Shown piece after piece: positions 8,398 to 17,427 of a stretch of 64,000 nt of DNA. The stretch is from Pseudomonas arsenicoxydans. Its GTDB lineage: Bacteria; Pseudomonadota; Gammaproteobacteria; Pseudomonadales; Pseudomonadaceae. The notes under the pieces were generated by a model. It had not been told where the DNA came from. It saw nothing but the letters and a program-made list of their open reading frames with translations, and searched no databases. The stretch covers positions 3,144 through 67,143 of the forward strand of contig NZ_RCZE01000002.1 in NCBI RefSeq assembly GCF_006438915.1. The letters run 5' to 3'. Positions within the stretch are counted from its first letter, which is position 1, and every line of letters begins with the position of its first letter. Both the position numbers and the translations under genes were made by a program.

Positions 8398-8637
8398 GTG
8401 GCTAAAGACGAGAAGAAAACCAAAGGTGATGCTTCGAAAACCAGCAAGGAATTGAAAGACAAAAAGTCAGCATCGACAAAGAAATCAGCTGCGGCGTCGG
8501 CTCTTTCGAAATCTTCCGAAAAGAAAGACAAGAAAAAAGATGCCGAACCAAAGAAATCTGCAAAAAAAGCTGATAGCAAGCCTGCGCAGGCTAAAAAATC
8601 AGAGAAGTCAGACAAGTCGGCGAAAAAGAAAAAGTGA
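8398..8637 (+). CDS. Lysine-rich H1-like small basic protein
   Basis: A 79-residue protein from a GTG at 8398, preceded by GAGAGG at the right distance; a GTG at 8389 is an alternative. Almost half of the residues are Lys, with Ala and Ser, in runs such as KKSAKKADSKPAQAKK and a KKKK end. This resembles the H1-like C-terminal tail of AlgP and other bacterial histone-like proteins, so it may bind DNA or RNA. There is no folded domain. A hairpin terminator follows immediately. Confidence 0.7.
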   Translation: MAKDEKKTKGDASKTSKELKDKKSASTKKSAAASALSKSSEKKDKKKDAEPKKSAKKADSKPAQAKKSEKSDKSAKKKK

Positions 8638-8649
8638 CATCTGCGATTT

Positions 8650-8674
8650 GCTAGGGCTTTACGCCCTAGCTTCC
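8650..8674. terminator. Hairpin between convergent small genes
   Basis: GCTAGGGC-TTTAC-GCCCTAGC at 8650-8670 is a perfect 8-bp stem placed 13 bases after the lysine-rich gene and directly before the end of the opposing gene. It may serve both, although the following T content is low. Confidence 0.6.
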
Positions 8675-8926
8675 TCAGGCTGTGTTGCCTGCGATAGCTT
8701 TAAATACCCGTAAAATTTCAGGCTTGGTTACCCACGCTCTGGAGGGTTGCTTCCTGGCTCCTTCCTCAATGCAGTTTTCATAGTGAAGTCCACTTTTTGT
8801 AACCGTACATCCTTTGCGACGAACTTCGTAAATCTGATGGGCATCTACCGCTACACACATCCATGGCCATTCATATGAACGACTTTCGCAAAAGCCAGGT
8901 TGCCAGGTTCTAGCGTTGCTATTCAT
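8675..8926 (-). CDS. Hypothetical 83-residue protein
   Basis: A basic small protein with the central segment EVRRKGCTVTKSGLHYENC and a C-terminal VTKPEILRVFKAIAG. Codon use looks coding, but no clear Shine-Dalgarno precedes the ATG at 8926. It is divergent from the cupin gene, with 33 bases between the starts. No function can be assigned. Confidence 0.5.
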   Translation of the reverse strand: MNSNARTWQPGFCESRSYEWPWMCVAVDAHQIYEVRRKGCTVTKSGLHYENCIEEGARKQPSRAWVTKPEILRVFKAIAGNTA

Positions 8927-8959
8927 GAAGTTGGCGTAGCTAATTTCGGAGGCTTGCTA

Positions 8960-9490
8960 ATGGTCAAGTCAGAAGCTGTACATGCTCCGATACAACCCCT
9001 GTTACTGGCACCCAACGGCTGGGTGCCCAACAACCCTCGCCTACCAGTGCTCATTTACATCAAGGCAATTGCAATTCAAGGTAGCGATCCTGCGGCTTTA
9101 TTTGAGAAAACCTTCAGTGCCAATGGCTGGCCGCCTCAATGGCGTGATGGGGTTTATGACTTTCACCATTACCATACCGAAGGCCATGAGGTGCTTGGTG
9201 TAACCAGCGGCTTCGCTCGCTTGATGCTTGGCGGCCCGGATAGTCGGTTGCTGGAAGTCAGCGCTGGCGACGTTTTACTCTTACCCGCCGGCACGGGTCA
9301 CTGCAATATCGCCTCCAGTGACGACTTTATGGTGGTCGGTGCTTACCCACCTGGTCAGAACGGCGACATTTGTCGCGAAGCGCCGAGTCCGGAGCAACTG
9401 TTGAACCTTACAAATCTGCCGTTTCCAGATCGAGACCCGGTGCTAGGCGTAAATGGCGCGCTGCATCGGCATTGGAACTATCAGACCTGA
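8960..9490 (+). CDS. Cupin-domain protein (YjlB-like)
   Basis: A 176-residue single-domain cupin. The metal-binding first motif is seen in DFHHYHTEGHEVLGV (residues about 70-85) and the second in GDVLLLPAGTGHCNI (about 108-122). YjlB-type cupins are small cytosolic beta-barrel proteins of uncertain reaction, often in stress clusters. CGGAGG lies 7 bases before the ATG at 8960; the frame extends back to 8900 without a better start. It is monocistronic, as the following gene is on the other strand. Confidence 0.8.
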   Translation: MVKSEAVHAPIQPLLLAPNGWVPNNPRLPVLIYIKAIAIQGSDPAALFEKTFSANGWPPQWRDGVYDFHHYHTEGHEVLGVTSGFARLMLGGPDSRLLEVSAGDVLLLPAGTGHCNIASSDDFMVVGAYPPGQNGDICREAPSPEQLLNLTNLPFPDRDPVLGVNGALHRHWNYQT

Positions 9491-9654
9491 CTGCATCCAT
9501 TTGGCCCAAGCGGATTAGTGGCTGAGTCGGTAGCGACCTGGCTCACCAGCAACTGGCTAGTGTGGACGCCAGATCTCGGACATTTCTAATGGAACGTCGA
9601 GGTGACGCAGGACCGCAGTTGCCAAGTCTCTTTCGCAACCCCCTTGCCCTCTTT

Positions 9655-10839
9655 TTAATGTTCAAGGGCATAACGACGACAGTGCTCCAAATAGCCCCTT
9701 TCATGGTTTCCTACCAACTGCACGACACTCGACCAAAGCCACGAAGGCGCATCCAGCGTCTTGGATCTGCAGGCCTGCAAGTCACTCATCCAGGACGCCC
9801 GAGTTGCCATGTCCATCTGCCTTGCATGAGCAATCCCAACCACTCTCGCCAGATACCCGGCCGCCAGCATCGCGTCACGTTGGCTCAGTTGATCCAGCTC
9901 AAGCTTCATGTCCTGAGGCAGCAGTTCGCGAATGAAGAACCCATGATCAAGTACACGTGTTGCCAGCATTCGATTACCAAGACTTGGTGACAGTGAGCGA
10001 GCTCCCTCCACAACCCTTTTACCGTTATCTCTCGGCATCGCCGCTCTTGCCACGCGAGGGGCAGCGGCACTGACCGCTTCCTTGATATCGAGCAGGCAGT
10101 ATTCTTGGTCATCCTCGGCACCCACACCCAACAGCACCGCGTAGCGCTTCAAACCTAGCGAGCTGCAGCCTTTCACCCAATAAGCCGAATCGAGCATTTC
10201 CACCTTGTCATCCTTTGACCTGCCTTTGAGCGAAGTCACCAGGGTATGGATTTCAGAGGTGGAACAAAGCGCTTTCAGCGCTACGCGCTCCGGTCTAGAG
10301 AGTGACCAAAAACTCTTACCCAAGGGAATCGTTGGGCGGGTGTCTTCAATGCGCTCTTTGGCCAAATGCTTCCACGTCCTTTGCACTGCGCTTCGCATGC
10401 CTGCCTTTACCTGAGCAGGTCGAGGGGGCTCTTCATCAACATCGTCTTTGAACGCTTGCTCATACCCTCGCATCATCTCTTCAAGCATTCGCGCGGTCGC
10501 AACTCCGGGCAAATCCGATCCCCGAGCTGCTGTAGCCAACGACAGAGCCAATCTGACCAGGTCATGCGCAGGATTGCCAATGACGGTCTGATCAAGGTCG
10601 CGAATGTGGATGTCAATCCGTCCCTTTAGATCACCCGTTGGCCCAAGGTTTCCGGCGTGGCAGTCACCGCAAATCCAAACGGGTGGCCCATTGGGAAGAC
10701 GACGCCCGGACTGGGAATGCAGCCATTCATAAAACTGCACCGTGCTACCTCGAACATAGGCATGTGCGGATCTGGCCATTTTCAAATTTCTAAGCTGGGA
10801 GAGTGGCTCTAGTCGCGCGGAAGGACGAGGGGTTTTCAT
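9655..10839 (-). CDS. DUF2252 family protein
   Basis: A protein of about 394 residues of the DUF2252 family, which has a kinase-like fold. Family marks are SAHAYVRGSTVQFYEW near the N-terminus, VWICGDCHAGNLGPTGD (about 60-76) and DIHIRDLDQTVIGNPAHDLVRLALS (about 80-105), resembling the HGD and D-x-D elements of aminoglycoside-kinase-like proteins. Activity is unknown. I prefer the start at 10839 (MKTPRPSARLEP) over the upstream ATG at 10896, whose extra residues look non-coding, but neither has a strong ribosome site. It is divergent from glgX. Confidence 0.8.
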   Translation of the reverse strand: MKTPRPSARLEPLSQLRNLKMARSAHAYVRGSTVQFYEWLHSQSGRRLPNGPPVWICGDCHAGNLGPTGDLKGRIDIHIRDLDQTVIGNPAHDLVRLALSLATAARGSDLPGVATARMLEEMMRGYEQAFKDDVDEEPPRPAQVKAGMRSAVQRTWKHLAKERIEDTRPTIPLGKSFWSLSRPERVALKALCSTSEIHTLVTSLKGRSKDDKVEMLDSAYWVKGCSSLGLKRYAVLLGVGAEDDQEYCLLDIKEAVSAAAPRVARAAMPRDNGKRVVEGARSLSPSLGNRMLATRVLDHGFFIRELLPQDMKLELDQLSQRDAMLAAGYLARVVGIAHARQMDMATRASWMSDLQACRSKTLDAPSWLWSSVVQLVGNHERGYLEHCRRYALEH

Positions 10840-11064
10840 GAGGAATTCTTTAGGGAATGAGCTCTGTTGACTTCCCTGCCACCCTAGATGTTTCAAAATA
10901 TTTCATTTCCCCGTCCCTTTAAACGGCAAGTCAAAAGCCGGGAATGATCGGCCGCATTGGGTATACCGATGAAGCTGCAAATATCCTGAACTGTTACGCG
11001 CCCCAGACTTCTATCGATAGACCGCGTTGGTCATTCCAACCCAAATCTTCTGGAGTGCTTGATC

Positions 11065-13239
11065 ATGTCTGATCAAACAACGAGCGACAGTGCATCAGGC
11101 CAAGACCGTCCCGCCAGCCGCGTCAGCGAGGGCCTACCCTATCCGTTAGGCGCCACGTGGGACGGTTCGGGTGTCAACTTTGCAATTTTTTCGGCGAATG
11201 CCACGAAGGTGGAACTGTGCCTATTCGATGCGGAAGGTAAGAAAGAAATTGAGCGCATTGCGCTACCGGAATTCACCAATGAGATTTGGCATGGATACCT
11301 TCCCGACGCTCGGCCAGGCACCTTGTATGGGTATCGAGTGCACGGCCCATACGATCCGGCCAATGGTCACCGTTTTAATCACAACAAACTGCTGATTGAT
11401 CCCTATGCCAAGCAGATCTCAGGTGAACTGCAATGGGATGATGCCTTGTTCGGCTACACCGTCGGACATGAAGACGGCGATTTGTCGTTTGACGAACGTG
11501 ACAGCGCACCTTTCATGCCTCGCTGCAGAGTTATCGATCCCGCTTTCACCTGGGGCAATACTGCAAAGCCGAACGTGCCTTGGGAAAACACTATTTTTTA
11601 CGAGACACATGTGCGCGGCTTTACCATGCGCCACCCTTCGGTACCTGAGTTCGAACGCGGAACCTTTGCGGCCTTCCATCAATACGATGTCGTGGAATAC
11701 ATTCGCTCGCTTGGCGTGACGTCTGTAGAGCTGATGCCGGTGCATTACTTCCTGGATGACAATCATCTCCTGGAAAAAGGACTCCGTAACTTCTGGGGGT
11801 ACAACACCCTCGGCTTTTTTGCCCCACACGCGCGCTACATGGCAGGACAGTCCATCGGCGAATTCAAGGTCATGGTCTCGCGCTTTCACAAGGCAGGATT
11901 GGAGGTGATCCTTGATGTGGTTTACAACCACACCGCCGAGGGCAATGAGATGGGCCCTACTCTCTCCCTCAAAGGGATCGACAACGCCAACTACTATCGA
12001 TTGATGCCTGACGATGCCCGTTATTACATCAACGACACAGGTACCGGCAACACACTCAATATGAGCCATCCCTGCGTATTGCAAATGGTGACCGACTCCT
12101 TGAGGTATTGGAGTTCGGAGATGGGCGTGGATGGATTCCGATTCGACCTGGCCACGATACTGGGTCGTGAACCTGACGGATTCAGCGAGGGCGGAGGTTT
12201 CCTTGATGCCTGTCGCCAAGATCCGGTTCTGGCCAAAGTGAAACTTGTTGCTGAGCCTTGGGACTGCGGCCCTGGTGGCTATCAGGTGGGTAATTTTCCG
12301 CCAGGCTGGATGGAGTGGAACGACAAGTTCAGGGACATCTCTCGTGCCTTCTGGAAGGGCGATGACGAAATGCTAGGTGACTTCGCCAAGATATTTTTGG
12401 GCTCCGGTGACCAGTTTAATCGCCGTGGCCGTAAGCCTGCGTCATCCGTCAACTTCATTACTGCGCACGATGGCTTTACGCTGAACGACCTCGTCTCGTA
12501 CAACGACAAACACAACGAGGCCAATGGTGAAGACAACCGTGACGGGCATTCCGACAACAGGTCGTGGAACTGTGGTGTCGAGGGGCCGACCGAAGACCCC
12601 GCCATCATCGAGCTGCGCTATCGGCAGATGCGCAATCTTCTTGCCACATTATTACTTTCACAAGGCACGCCGATGCTTTTGGCTGGCGACGAATTCGCTC
12701 GAACCCAGGGTGGTAGCAACAATGCCTATTGTCAGGACAGTGAGATCGGTTGGGTCGATTGGAACGTGAGTGAAAAAAGTAGCGAACTTCAGGAATTTGT
12801 CAGGTACCTGATCGACCTGCGAAATCGCTACCCACTGCTTCGTCGCAACCGCTTTTTCACCGGGGAGTATGACGAAAGCCTGGGCGTGAAGGACGTGAGC
12901 TGGATCCAGCCAAGTGGTGAAGAAATGGGTATGGAGCAATGGCAAGACGGCAGCAACCGCTGCATGGGGATCCTGCTCGATGGTCGTACTCAGACAAGCG
13001 GCATTCGCCGGGAAGGTGTGGATCATTCGCTCCTGATCGTCGTCAACGCGCACCATGACATTGTGAGCTTCACACTGCCCGAGGTGCCACAGGGCAAACA
13101 GTGGGCCCTGCAATTGGATACCAACCAGCCGGATTTCGATCCAGGTGAATCGTTTGCCTTTGGTGATCAGTACCAGGTCACCGGGCGTTCGGTTCTGATG
13201 TTCGAGTTGAAAAAACCGTCAGCGAAAAAACGCAAGTAA
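11065..13239 (+). CDS. glgX: Glycogen debranching enzyme
   Basis: A 724-residue isoamylase-type GH13 enzyme that hydrolyses alpha-1,6 branches of limit-dextrin glycogen. An N-terminal CBM48 domain starts at PLGATWDGSGVNFAIFSAN. GH13 regions follow in order: DVVYNHTAEG, GVDGFRFDLATILG (nucleophile Asp near 361), AEPWDCG (acid/base Glu near 398) and NFITAHDGFTLNDL (stabilising Asp near 470). TGGAG lies 9 bases before the ATG at 11065. In Pseudomonas, glgX belongs to the RpoS-linked glycogen and trehalose set, but glgP, glgA and treS are not in this window. Confidence 0.93.
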   Translation: MSDQTTSDSASGQDRPASRVSEGLPYPLGATWDGSGVNFAIFSANATKVELCLFDAEGKKEIERIALPEFTNEIWHGYLPDARPGTLYGYRVHGPYDPANGHRFNHNKLLIDPYAKQISGELQWDDALFGYTVGHEDGDLSFDERDSAPFMPRCRVIDPAFTWGNTAKPNVPWENTIFYETHVRGFTMRHPSVPEFERGTFAAFHQYDVVEYIRSLGVTSVELMPVHYFLDDNHLLEKGLRNFWGYNTLGFFAPHARYMAGQSIGEFKVMVSRFHKAGLEVILDVVYNHTAEGNEMGPTLSLKGIDNANYYRLMPDDARYYINDTGTGNTLNMSHPCVLQMVTDSLRYWSSEMGVDGFRFDLATILGREPDGFSEGGGFLDACRQDPVLAKVKLVAEPWDCGPGGYQVGNFPPGWMEWNDKFRDISRAFWKGDDEMLGDFAKIFLGSGDQFNRRGRKPASSVNFITAHDGFTLNDLVSYNDKHNEANGEDNRDGHSDNRSWNCGVEGPTEDPAIIELRYRQMRNLLATLLLSQGTPMLLAGDEFARTQGGSNNAYCQDSEIGWVDWNVSEKSSELQEFVRYLIDLRNRYPLLRRNRFFTGEYDESLGVKDVSWIQPSGEEMGMEQWQDGSNRCMGILLDGRTQTSGIRREGVDHSLLIVVNAHHDIVSFTLPEVPQGKQWALQLDTNQPDFDPGESFAFGDQYQVTGRSVLMFELKKPSAKKRK

Positions 13240-13250
13240 AAGGCGATAAA

Positions 13251-13279
13251 AACCGCAGTGTCACTCGTGCTCTGCGGTT
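13251..13279 (+). terminator. Hairpin after glgX
   Basis: AACCGCAG pairs with CTGCGGTT across a 13-base loop, 12 bases past the glgX stop. The tract after the stem is CCACAAACC, not a U run, so it is a weak or factor-assisted terminator at best. Confidence 0.35.
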
Positions 13280-13340
13280 CCACAAACCTTTCGAAATACG
13301 ACATCTACCGCTTGAACTTTACTCCAGGGAGATGACACGC

Positions 13341-14015
13341 ATGCGCCAGCAAACCTCGTTCATATTTGATCTGGATGGCACATTGACTGATAGCGTTTAC
13401 CAGAACGTCTTTGCGTGGAAAACTGCGTTGGATTCAGAAAACATTTCGTTGGCCATGTGGCGAATCCACAGAAAGATCGGTATGAGCGGTGGGCTGATGC
13501 TTAAGACGTTAGCCCGTGAAACCGGGCTGGAGATCAATCCAGACCAAGCTAAAAGGCTCAGTGATAAACATGCTAAGGCCTATAAGGATCTTCGGGGCCA
13601 GATCACCGCTCTCCCGGGAGCCGTTGATCTTCTAGAAGCCCTGGACCGCGACCAGCTCAAGTGGTGCATTGCTACCAGCGGAGGGATGGAAACCGCAGCA
13701 ATAAATCTCAAGGCACTCGGGCTCGACATCGCGAACGTCAATCTCATCACCCGCGATGACGTCAAATATGGCAAGCCTGATCCAGACCTGTTCCTCGCGG
13801 GTGCCCGCAAGCTTGCTGTGCCCATCGAAGAATGCCTGGTGATTGGCGATGCCATCTGGGACATGCTCGCCGCAAGACGTTGTAAGGCTACCGGTATAGG
13901 ATTGCTTTCCGGTGGATACGACACAGGTGAGCTTGAACGTGCAGGTGCACTCCGGGTCTACGAGGATCCGCTGGCACTGCTGCAGCACTTGGATGAGGTT
14001 GCATCCCGCCCGTGA
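13341..14015 (+). CDS. HAD-superfamily phosphatase (phosphoglycolate/beta-PGM-like)
   Basis: A 224-residue class-I HAD hydrolase. Motif I FDLDGTLTDS (Asp10, Asp12) is at the N-terminus, motif II is CIATSGG (about 113-119), motif III the Lys in VKYGKPDPDLF, and motif IV VIGDAIWDMLAA with the Asp pair. A small helical cap lies between motifs I and II. Substrate is probably a small sugar phosphate or phosphoglycolate. AGGGAG is 9 bases before the ATG at 13341; an ATG at 13332 is too close to it. The position after glgX suggests a role in sugar-phosphate clean-up, but this is only context. Confidence 0.82.
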   Translation: MRQQTSFIFDLDGTLTDSVYQNVFAWKTALDSENISLAMWRIHRKIGMSGGLMLKTLARETGLEINPDQAKRLSDKHAKAYKDLRGQITALPGAVDLLEALDRDQLKWCIATSGGMETAAINLKALGLDIANVNLITRDDVKYGKPDPDLFLAGARKLAVPIEECLVIGDAIWDMLAARRCKATGIGLLSGGYDTGELERAGALRVYEDPLALLQHLDEVASRP

Positions 14016-14217
14016 GTTTGCAGTGCGCAAGACGCCCGAACTTTAGCGACTCCTGCAACGATGCGTACAATCGTAACTGACTGGGAAATTTACCAAAACA
14101 GACTCGGAAGATCGACTATAGCCGCGGGGTCGGGCGCAATCCGGAGGCAGCGCTTTAATCGATCTAAAGTGAGGACTGGAAATGCCGACACCCTCAGACT
14201 GACGAAAAATCGATAAC

Positions 14218-14245
14218 AAAAAAGGCCCTTGATGGACCTTTTTGT
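14218..14245 (-). terminator. Intrinsic terminator of the MvaT-family gene
   Basis: On the minus strand AAAGGTCCATCAAGGGCCTTTTTTG gives a short GC stem flanked by A and T runs, 14 bases after the stop codon. A diverged version of the same structure is found at 304-330. Confidence 0.7.
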
Positions 14246-14258
14246 ACTCAAACAAAAA

Positions 14259-14624
14259 TCACTTGGTCAGCCAAGACTCGACGGTCGCGGAGCCGTGTTC
14301 TGCTTTCCACTCTTTCAGAGTTTTGTGGTTGCCACCTTTGGTTTCGACGACTTCGCCGGTGTGAGGGTTCTTGTAGACCTTCATTTGGCGGGGCTTGCGA
14401 GTGCCTGCTTTGGACTCAGCAGCTGGTGCACGACGGCCAGCATTAGAATCAAACAAGTTAATCACGTTCGGTAGGCTGTAACCGTACTCTGCGAGAAGCG
14501 CACGTAGCTTGGTTTCAAATTCAATTTCTTTCTTGAGACCAACATCACCTTTCAGCGCTTCGAGGGCTTGGAGCTGTTCGGCTAAGTTTTTTTCGAGTTG
14601 GCGGAATTCTGCGAGCTTGGACAT
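14259..14624 (-). CDS. MvaT-family H-NS-like nucleoid protein
   Basis: A 121-residue xenogeneic silencer of the MvaT/MvaU/Tur group. Residues 1-60 form the coiled-coil oligomerisation region (MSKLAEFRQLEKNLAEQLQ, then LKKEIEFETKLRALLAEYG). The C-terminal AT-hook-like DNA-binding domain runs from RKPRQMKVYKNPHTGE through GGNHKTLKEWKAEHG. GAGGTTAG precedes the ATG at 14624; the frame is open to 14864 but has no start site there. These proteins bind AT-rich acquired DNA. A copy carried inside an accessory region may modulate the core MvaT/MvaU network. Confidence 0.9.
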   Translation of the reverse strand: MSKLAEFRQLEKNLAEQLQALEALKGDVGLKKEIEFETKLRALLAEYGYSLPNVINLFDSNAGRRAPAAESKAGTRKPRQMKVYKNPHTGEVVETKGGNHKTLKEWKAEHGSATVESWLTK

Positions 14625-14842
14625 AGCTAACCTCGTGAATGTTTGCATGCAAATGTGAGACAGGGTGAACCAAAGAAGTTGTCCGCTCACCGCTTTACAG
14701 TTGAGGTCAGGATATCTCACAAAGCATCGGGCGCGCACTTCTGTGTAGTTTCCCATCCATGTCCAATTTTTAGTGCAGGGACATCGGGCGTCAGAAAAAA
14801 GCGTCCACCCGATGTGAGTCGATGGCAATTTACTTCGTTGGT

Positions 14843-16261
14843 TTAATCCAACTCGCTGATGCATACCACTTTAGGCTGCGTCATGTCCTCATACGCAAAT
14901 CGAACACCTTCGCGCCCCAAACTTCCGTACTTAAAGCCACCGAAAGGCATGGCATCGAAACGATAATCGGAAGAATCATTGATCATCACGCCACCCGCTT
15001 CAATCTGACGCGCTAGTTTCAACGCTTTGGAAATATCACGTGTAAAAAGACCTGCATGCAAGCTGTACTCAGTTGCGTTGGCCAGAGCAATAGCGTCTTC
15101 CAGATGGTCAAAAGGCTCCAGGATAACCACCGGGGCGAAGACTTCCTGCTTCCAAATCGTACTGCTATGGCTCACGTGCTCAAGCACGGTTGGCGCATAG
15201 TTTCCCACTTGGCGATGGTGCCCACACAAAAGAACGGCCCCCTCGGCCAGTGCTTCATTTACCAGTTGTTCGGTACGACGGGCCGCCTGTTCCGTAATCA
15301 TCGGGCCTACATCCGTAGCTCGCTGGTCAGGATCACCCGTTACCAAGGCTCGCGTTTGGCTGACAAAACGCTCACGGAAGTCCTCATAAATTGCACTATG
15401 TATAAGAATGCGCTGAGTGCCGATACAATTCTGCCCTGCTGCCCAAAAGGCACCAGAAACACAGGACTCCACGGTCGGTTCGATATCACAATCTTCAAGC
15501 ACAAGAACCGGGGCATTTCCTCCGAGATCCATTGCTAACTTCTTCAACCCAGCGCTACGAGCAATGGCCTCGCCCGTGGCGAAACCACCCGTAAAAGAAA
15601 TCATCCGAACTTCGCGAACCTCCACCAATGCTTTACCCAAGTCGACGCCACCAGTAGCCGGGGTAATCACAGAGGGTGGAAGACCCGCTTTCACCAAGCA
15701 CTCAACGAGCTTGAGAGCAGACAGCGGCGCAAGTTCCGAGGGTTTCAAAATCACGGCATTGCCACCGGCGATTGCCGGGCCGAGTTTATGGGCGACCAAA
15801 TTCAGCGGATCGTTATAGGGCGTGATTGCGACGATAAGTCCCAAAGGTTCCCGAGTGAACCAACCTTGACGCGACTCCGATCCTTCATAAGCCCCAAATG
15901 GAATCACTTCCCCGGCGTTACGGCGCGCCTCTTCCGCCGATAGCTTCAACGTGTTCACGCAACGCCTCACTTCCTTCTCTGCTTGTCGCAGCGTTTTTCC
16001 CGCCTCTGCAACGATCAGCTTGGCAAATGCATGAGACTCAAGCTCCACACACCGGGCGGCATCCTCAAGAATGCGCGCGCGCAGGTGACGAGGCATTGCC
16101 GCACTCTCGCGCACGCCGATTCGCGCACGCTCCAGCAAGCCAGGAACTGCGGCTGCATCGAGGCAAGGTACGCTCCCTACCAAACGACCATCGAATGGAC
16201 TGAACACATCAATCTGTTTGGCTTCAACAAGCTCGATACTGGCCATGCTGGATACGCTCAT
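14843..16261 (-). CDS. NAD(P)-dependent aldehyde dehydrogenase, candidate aspartate-semialdehyde oxidising
   Basis: A 472-residue ALDH-fold enzyme of the short-chain semialdehyde / phosphonoacetaldehyde dehydrogenase type. Seen: coenzyme Lys173 in ILKPSE, FTGG at about 223-226, catalytic Cys279 in [14 protein letters not shown]. The usual general-base Glu of ELGG is Asp245 here (MDLGGNAP), an unusual substitution. AGGAGAGAG precedes the ATG, 12 bases after the homoserine dehydrogenase stop, so the two are co-translated. Because homoserine dehydrogenase makes aspartate semialdehyde, I infer that this enzyme may oxidise it to aspartate. Other semialdehydes are possible. Confidence 0.8.
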   Translation of the reverse strand: MSVSSMASIELVEAKQIDVFSPFDGRLVGSVPCLDAAAVPGLLERARIGVRESAAMPRHLRARILEDAARCVELESHAFAKLIVAEAGKTLRQAEKEVRRCVNTLKLSAEEARRNAGEVIPFGAYEGSESRQGWFTREPLGLIVAITPYNDPLNLVAHKLGPAIAGGNAVILKPSELAPLSALKLVECLVKAGLPPSVITPATGGVDLGKALVEVREVRMISFTGGFATGEAIARSAGLKKLAMDLGGNAPVLVLEDCDIEPTVESCVSGAFWAAGQNCIGTQRILIHSAIYEDFRERFVSQTRALVTGDPDQRATDVGPMITEQAARRTEQLVNEALAEGAVLLCGHHRQVGNYAPTVLEHVSHSSTIWKQEVFAPVVILEPFDHLEDAIALANATEYSLHAGLFTRDISKALKLARQIEAGGVMINDSSDYRFDAMPFGGFKYGSLGREGVRFAYEDMTQPKVVCISELD

Positions 16262-16273
16262 GACTCTCTCCTG

Positions 16274-17314
16274 TTATTTGCCGTGGACGGTGTGGATGGC
16301 GACGATGTCCGACAGTAATGCGAAGGCCGTCTCGATACGCCCTGCCCCAGGCCCGGACACCGTGACAGCGCCCAGCAGTTCGGTATTGAATGACACTGCA
16401 TTCGTGGCGCCGGCAATACCTGCCAGAGGGTGCGAATTCGGCAGCAGCCGGGCCTCGACACTCGCTCGAACCGAGCCATCGGCTTCACGATCGGCTGAGC
16501 CAATCAGTTTCCAACTCGCGCCATTGGCACTTGCCTGAGCAATATCTTGCGCGCTGATATTGCTGATACCCGAACAGGCTACATCGCTGACATTCAGTCG
16601 TGCATTGAGCAGTTCGTTGGCCAGGATCACCACCTTGAGGCGTACGTCAAACCCTTCCACATCGGCGGTTGGATCTGCCTCGGCGTAGCCGAGCCGTTGC
16701 GCTTGTAGGACGGCATCGTTGAACGCCAGGCCGTCTTTCATTTGGGTGAGCACGTAGTTGGAAGTGCCGTTCAGGATGCCTTCGAAGCCTTGTACGTTGG
16801 CACCCGCCAAGGCCTGCTTGGCCAGACGAATCACGGGGGTGCCACTCATCACCGCCCCCTCGTATTCGAAAGCCACCTGGTTGCGACGGGCCAACGCCTT
16901 GAGCTCGGCACCGTGCAGCGCAATAGGCCCCTTATTGGTGGTCACTACATGAATGCCACTTTCCAGGGCCCAACGGCAAAAGGTAGTTGCGGGCTCGCCA
17001 TCCACCGGATTGGTGAAAGTGGCCTCGGCGATGATGTCTGCACCGCAATGCTTGATCACGGTTTCGTTGAAGGCTTCAGCATTGCCGCCGGGCAGTTGAG
17101 CGAGTGCGCCTTTCTCAATCGGCAGCGCGACCAACTGCTTTGCATCCAGACCGTCTTTAGCAACGATGGAGCCGAGGAACAGATCGGTGACACCGACAAT
17201 TTTAACAGTGAAGCCCAGGGACTCTTTCCACTCGGCATTACGATCGGCGACCAATTGGGCGAAGCCACGGTTCACGCCACCAAACCCTACCAAGGCAATT
17301 TTGTACTCAGTCAT
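16274..17314 (-). CDS. Homoserine dehydrogenase lacking the ACT domain
   Basis: A 346-residue protein with the N-terminal nucleotide-binding motif VGFGGVNRGFAQLV, the substrate region GILNGTSNYVLTQM, and EADPTADVEGFDVRLKVVIL with the catalytic Lys. Biosynthetic Pseudomonas Hom is about 434 residues with a C-terminal ACT domain; this one stops after the catalytic domain, so threonine feedback control is not expected. AAGGA lies 9 bases before the ATG at 17314. Placement between an Lrp regulator and an aldehyde dehydrogenase suggests use in the oxidative, catabolic direction, homoserine to aspartate semialdehyde. Confidence 0.85.
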   Translation of the reverse strand: MTEYKIALVGFGGVNRGFAQLVADRNAEWKESLGFTVKIVGVTDLFLGSIVAKDGLDAKQLVALPIEKGALAQLPGGNAEAFNETVIKHCGADIIAEATFTNPVDGEPATTFCRWALESGIHVVTTNKGPIALHGAELKALARRNQVAFEYEGAVMSGTPVIRLAKQALAGANVQGFEGILNGTSNYVLTQMKDGLAFNDAVLQAQRLGYAEADPTADVEGFDVRLKVVILANELLNARLNVSDVACSGISNISAQDIAQASANGASWKLIGSADREADGSVRASVEARLLPNSHPLAGIAGATNAVSFNTELLGAVTVSGPGAGRIETAFALLSDIVAIHTVHGK

Positions 17315-17427
17315 GAAAGCTGTTCCTTTATTGATGTTGTTCGATAGGAACATCCTAAGAGTCGGGCTTTGGCAGTTGAATATGGCAGTCTGCTGTATTA
17401 GTTGGGCATTTTGCCCAAGCGCGTTTT

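Noticed and set aside
11419..12219. Long minus-strand frame inside glgX
   Set aside because: It is an antisense shadow of conserved GH13 motifs on the plus strand.
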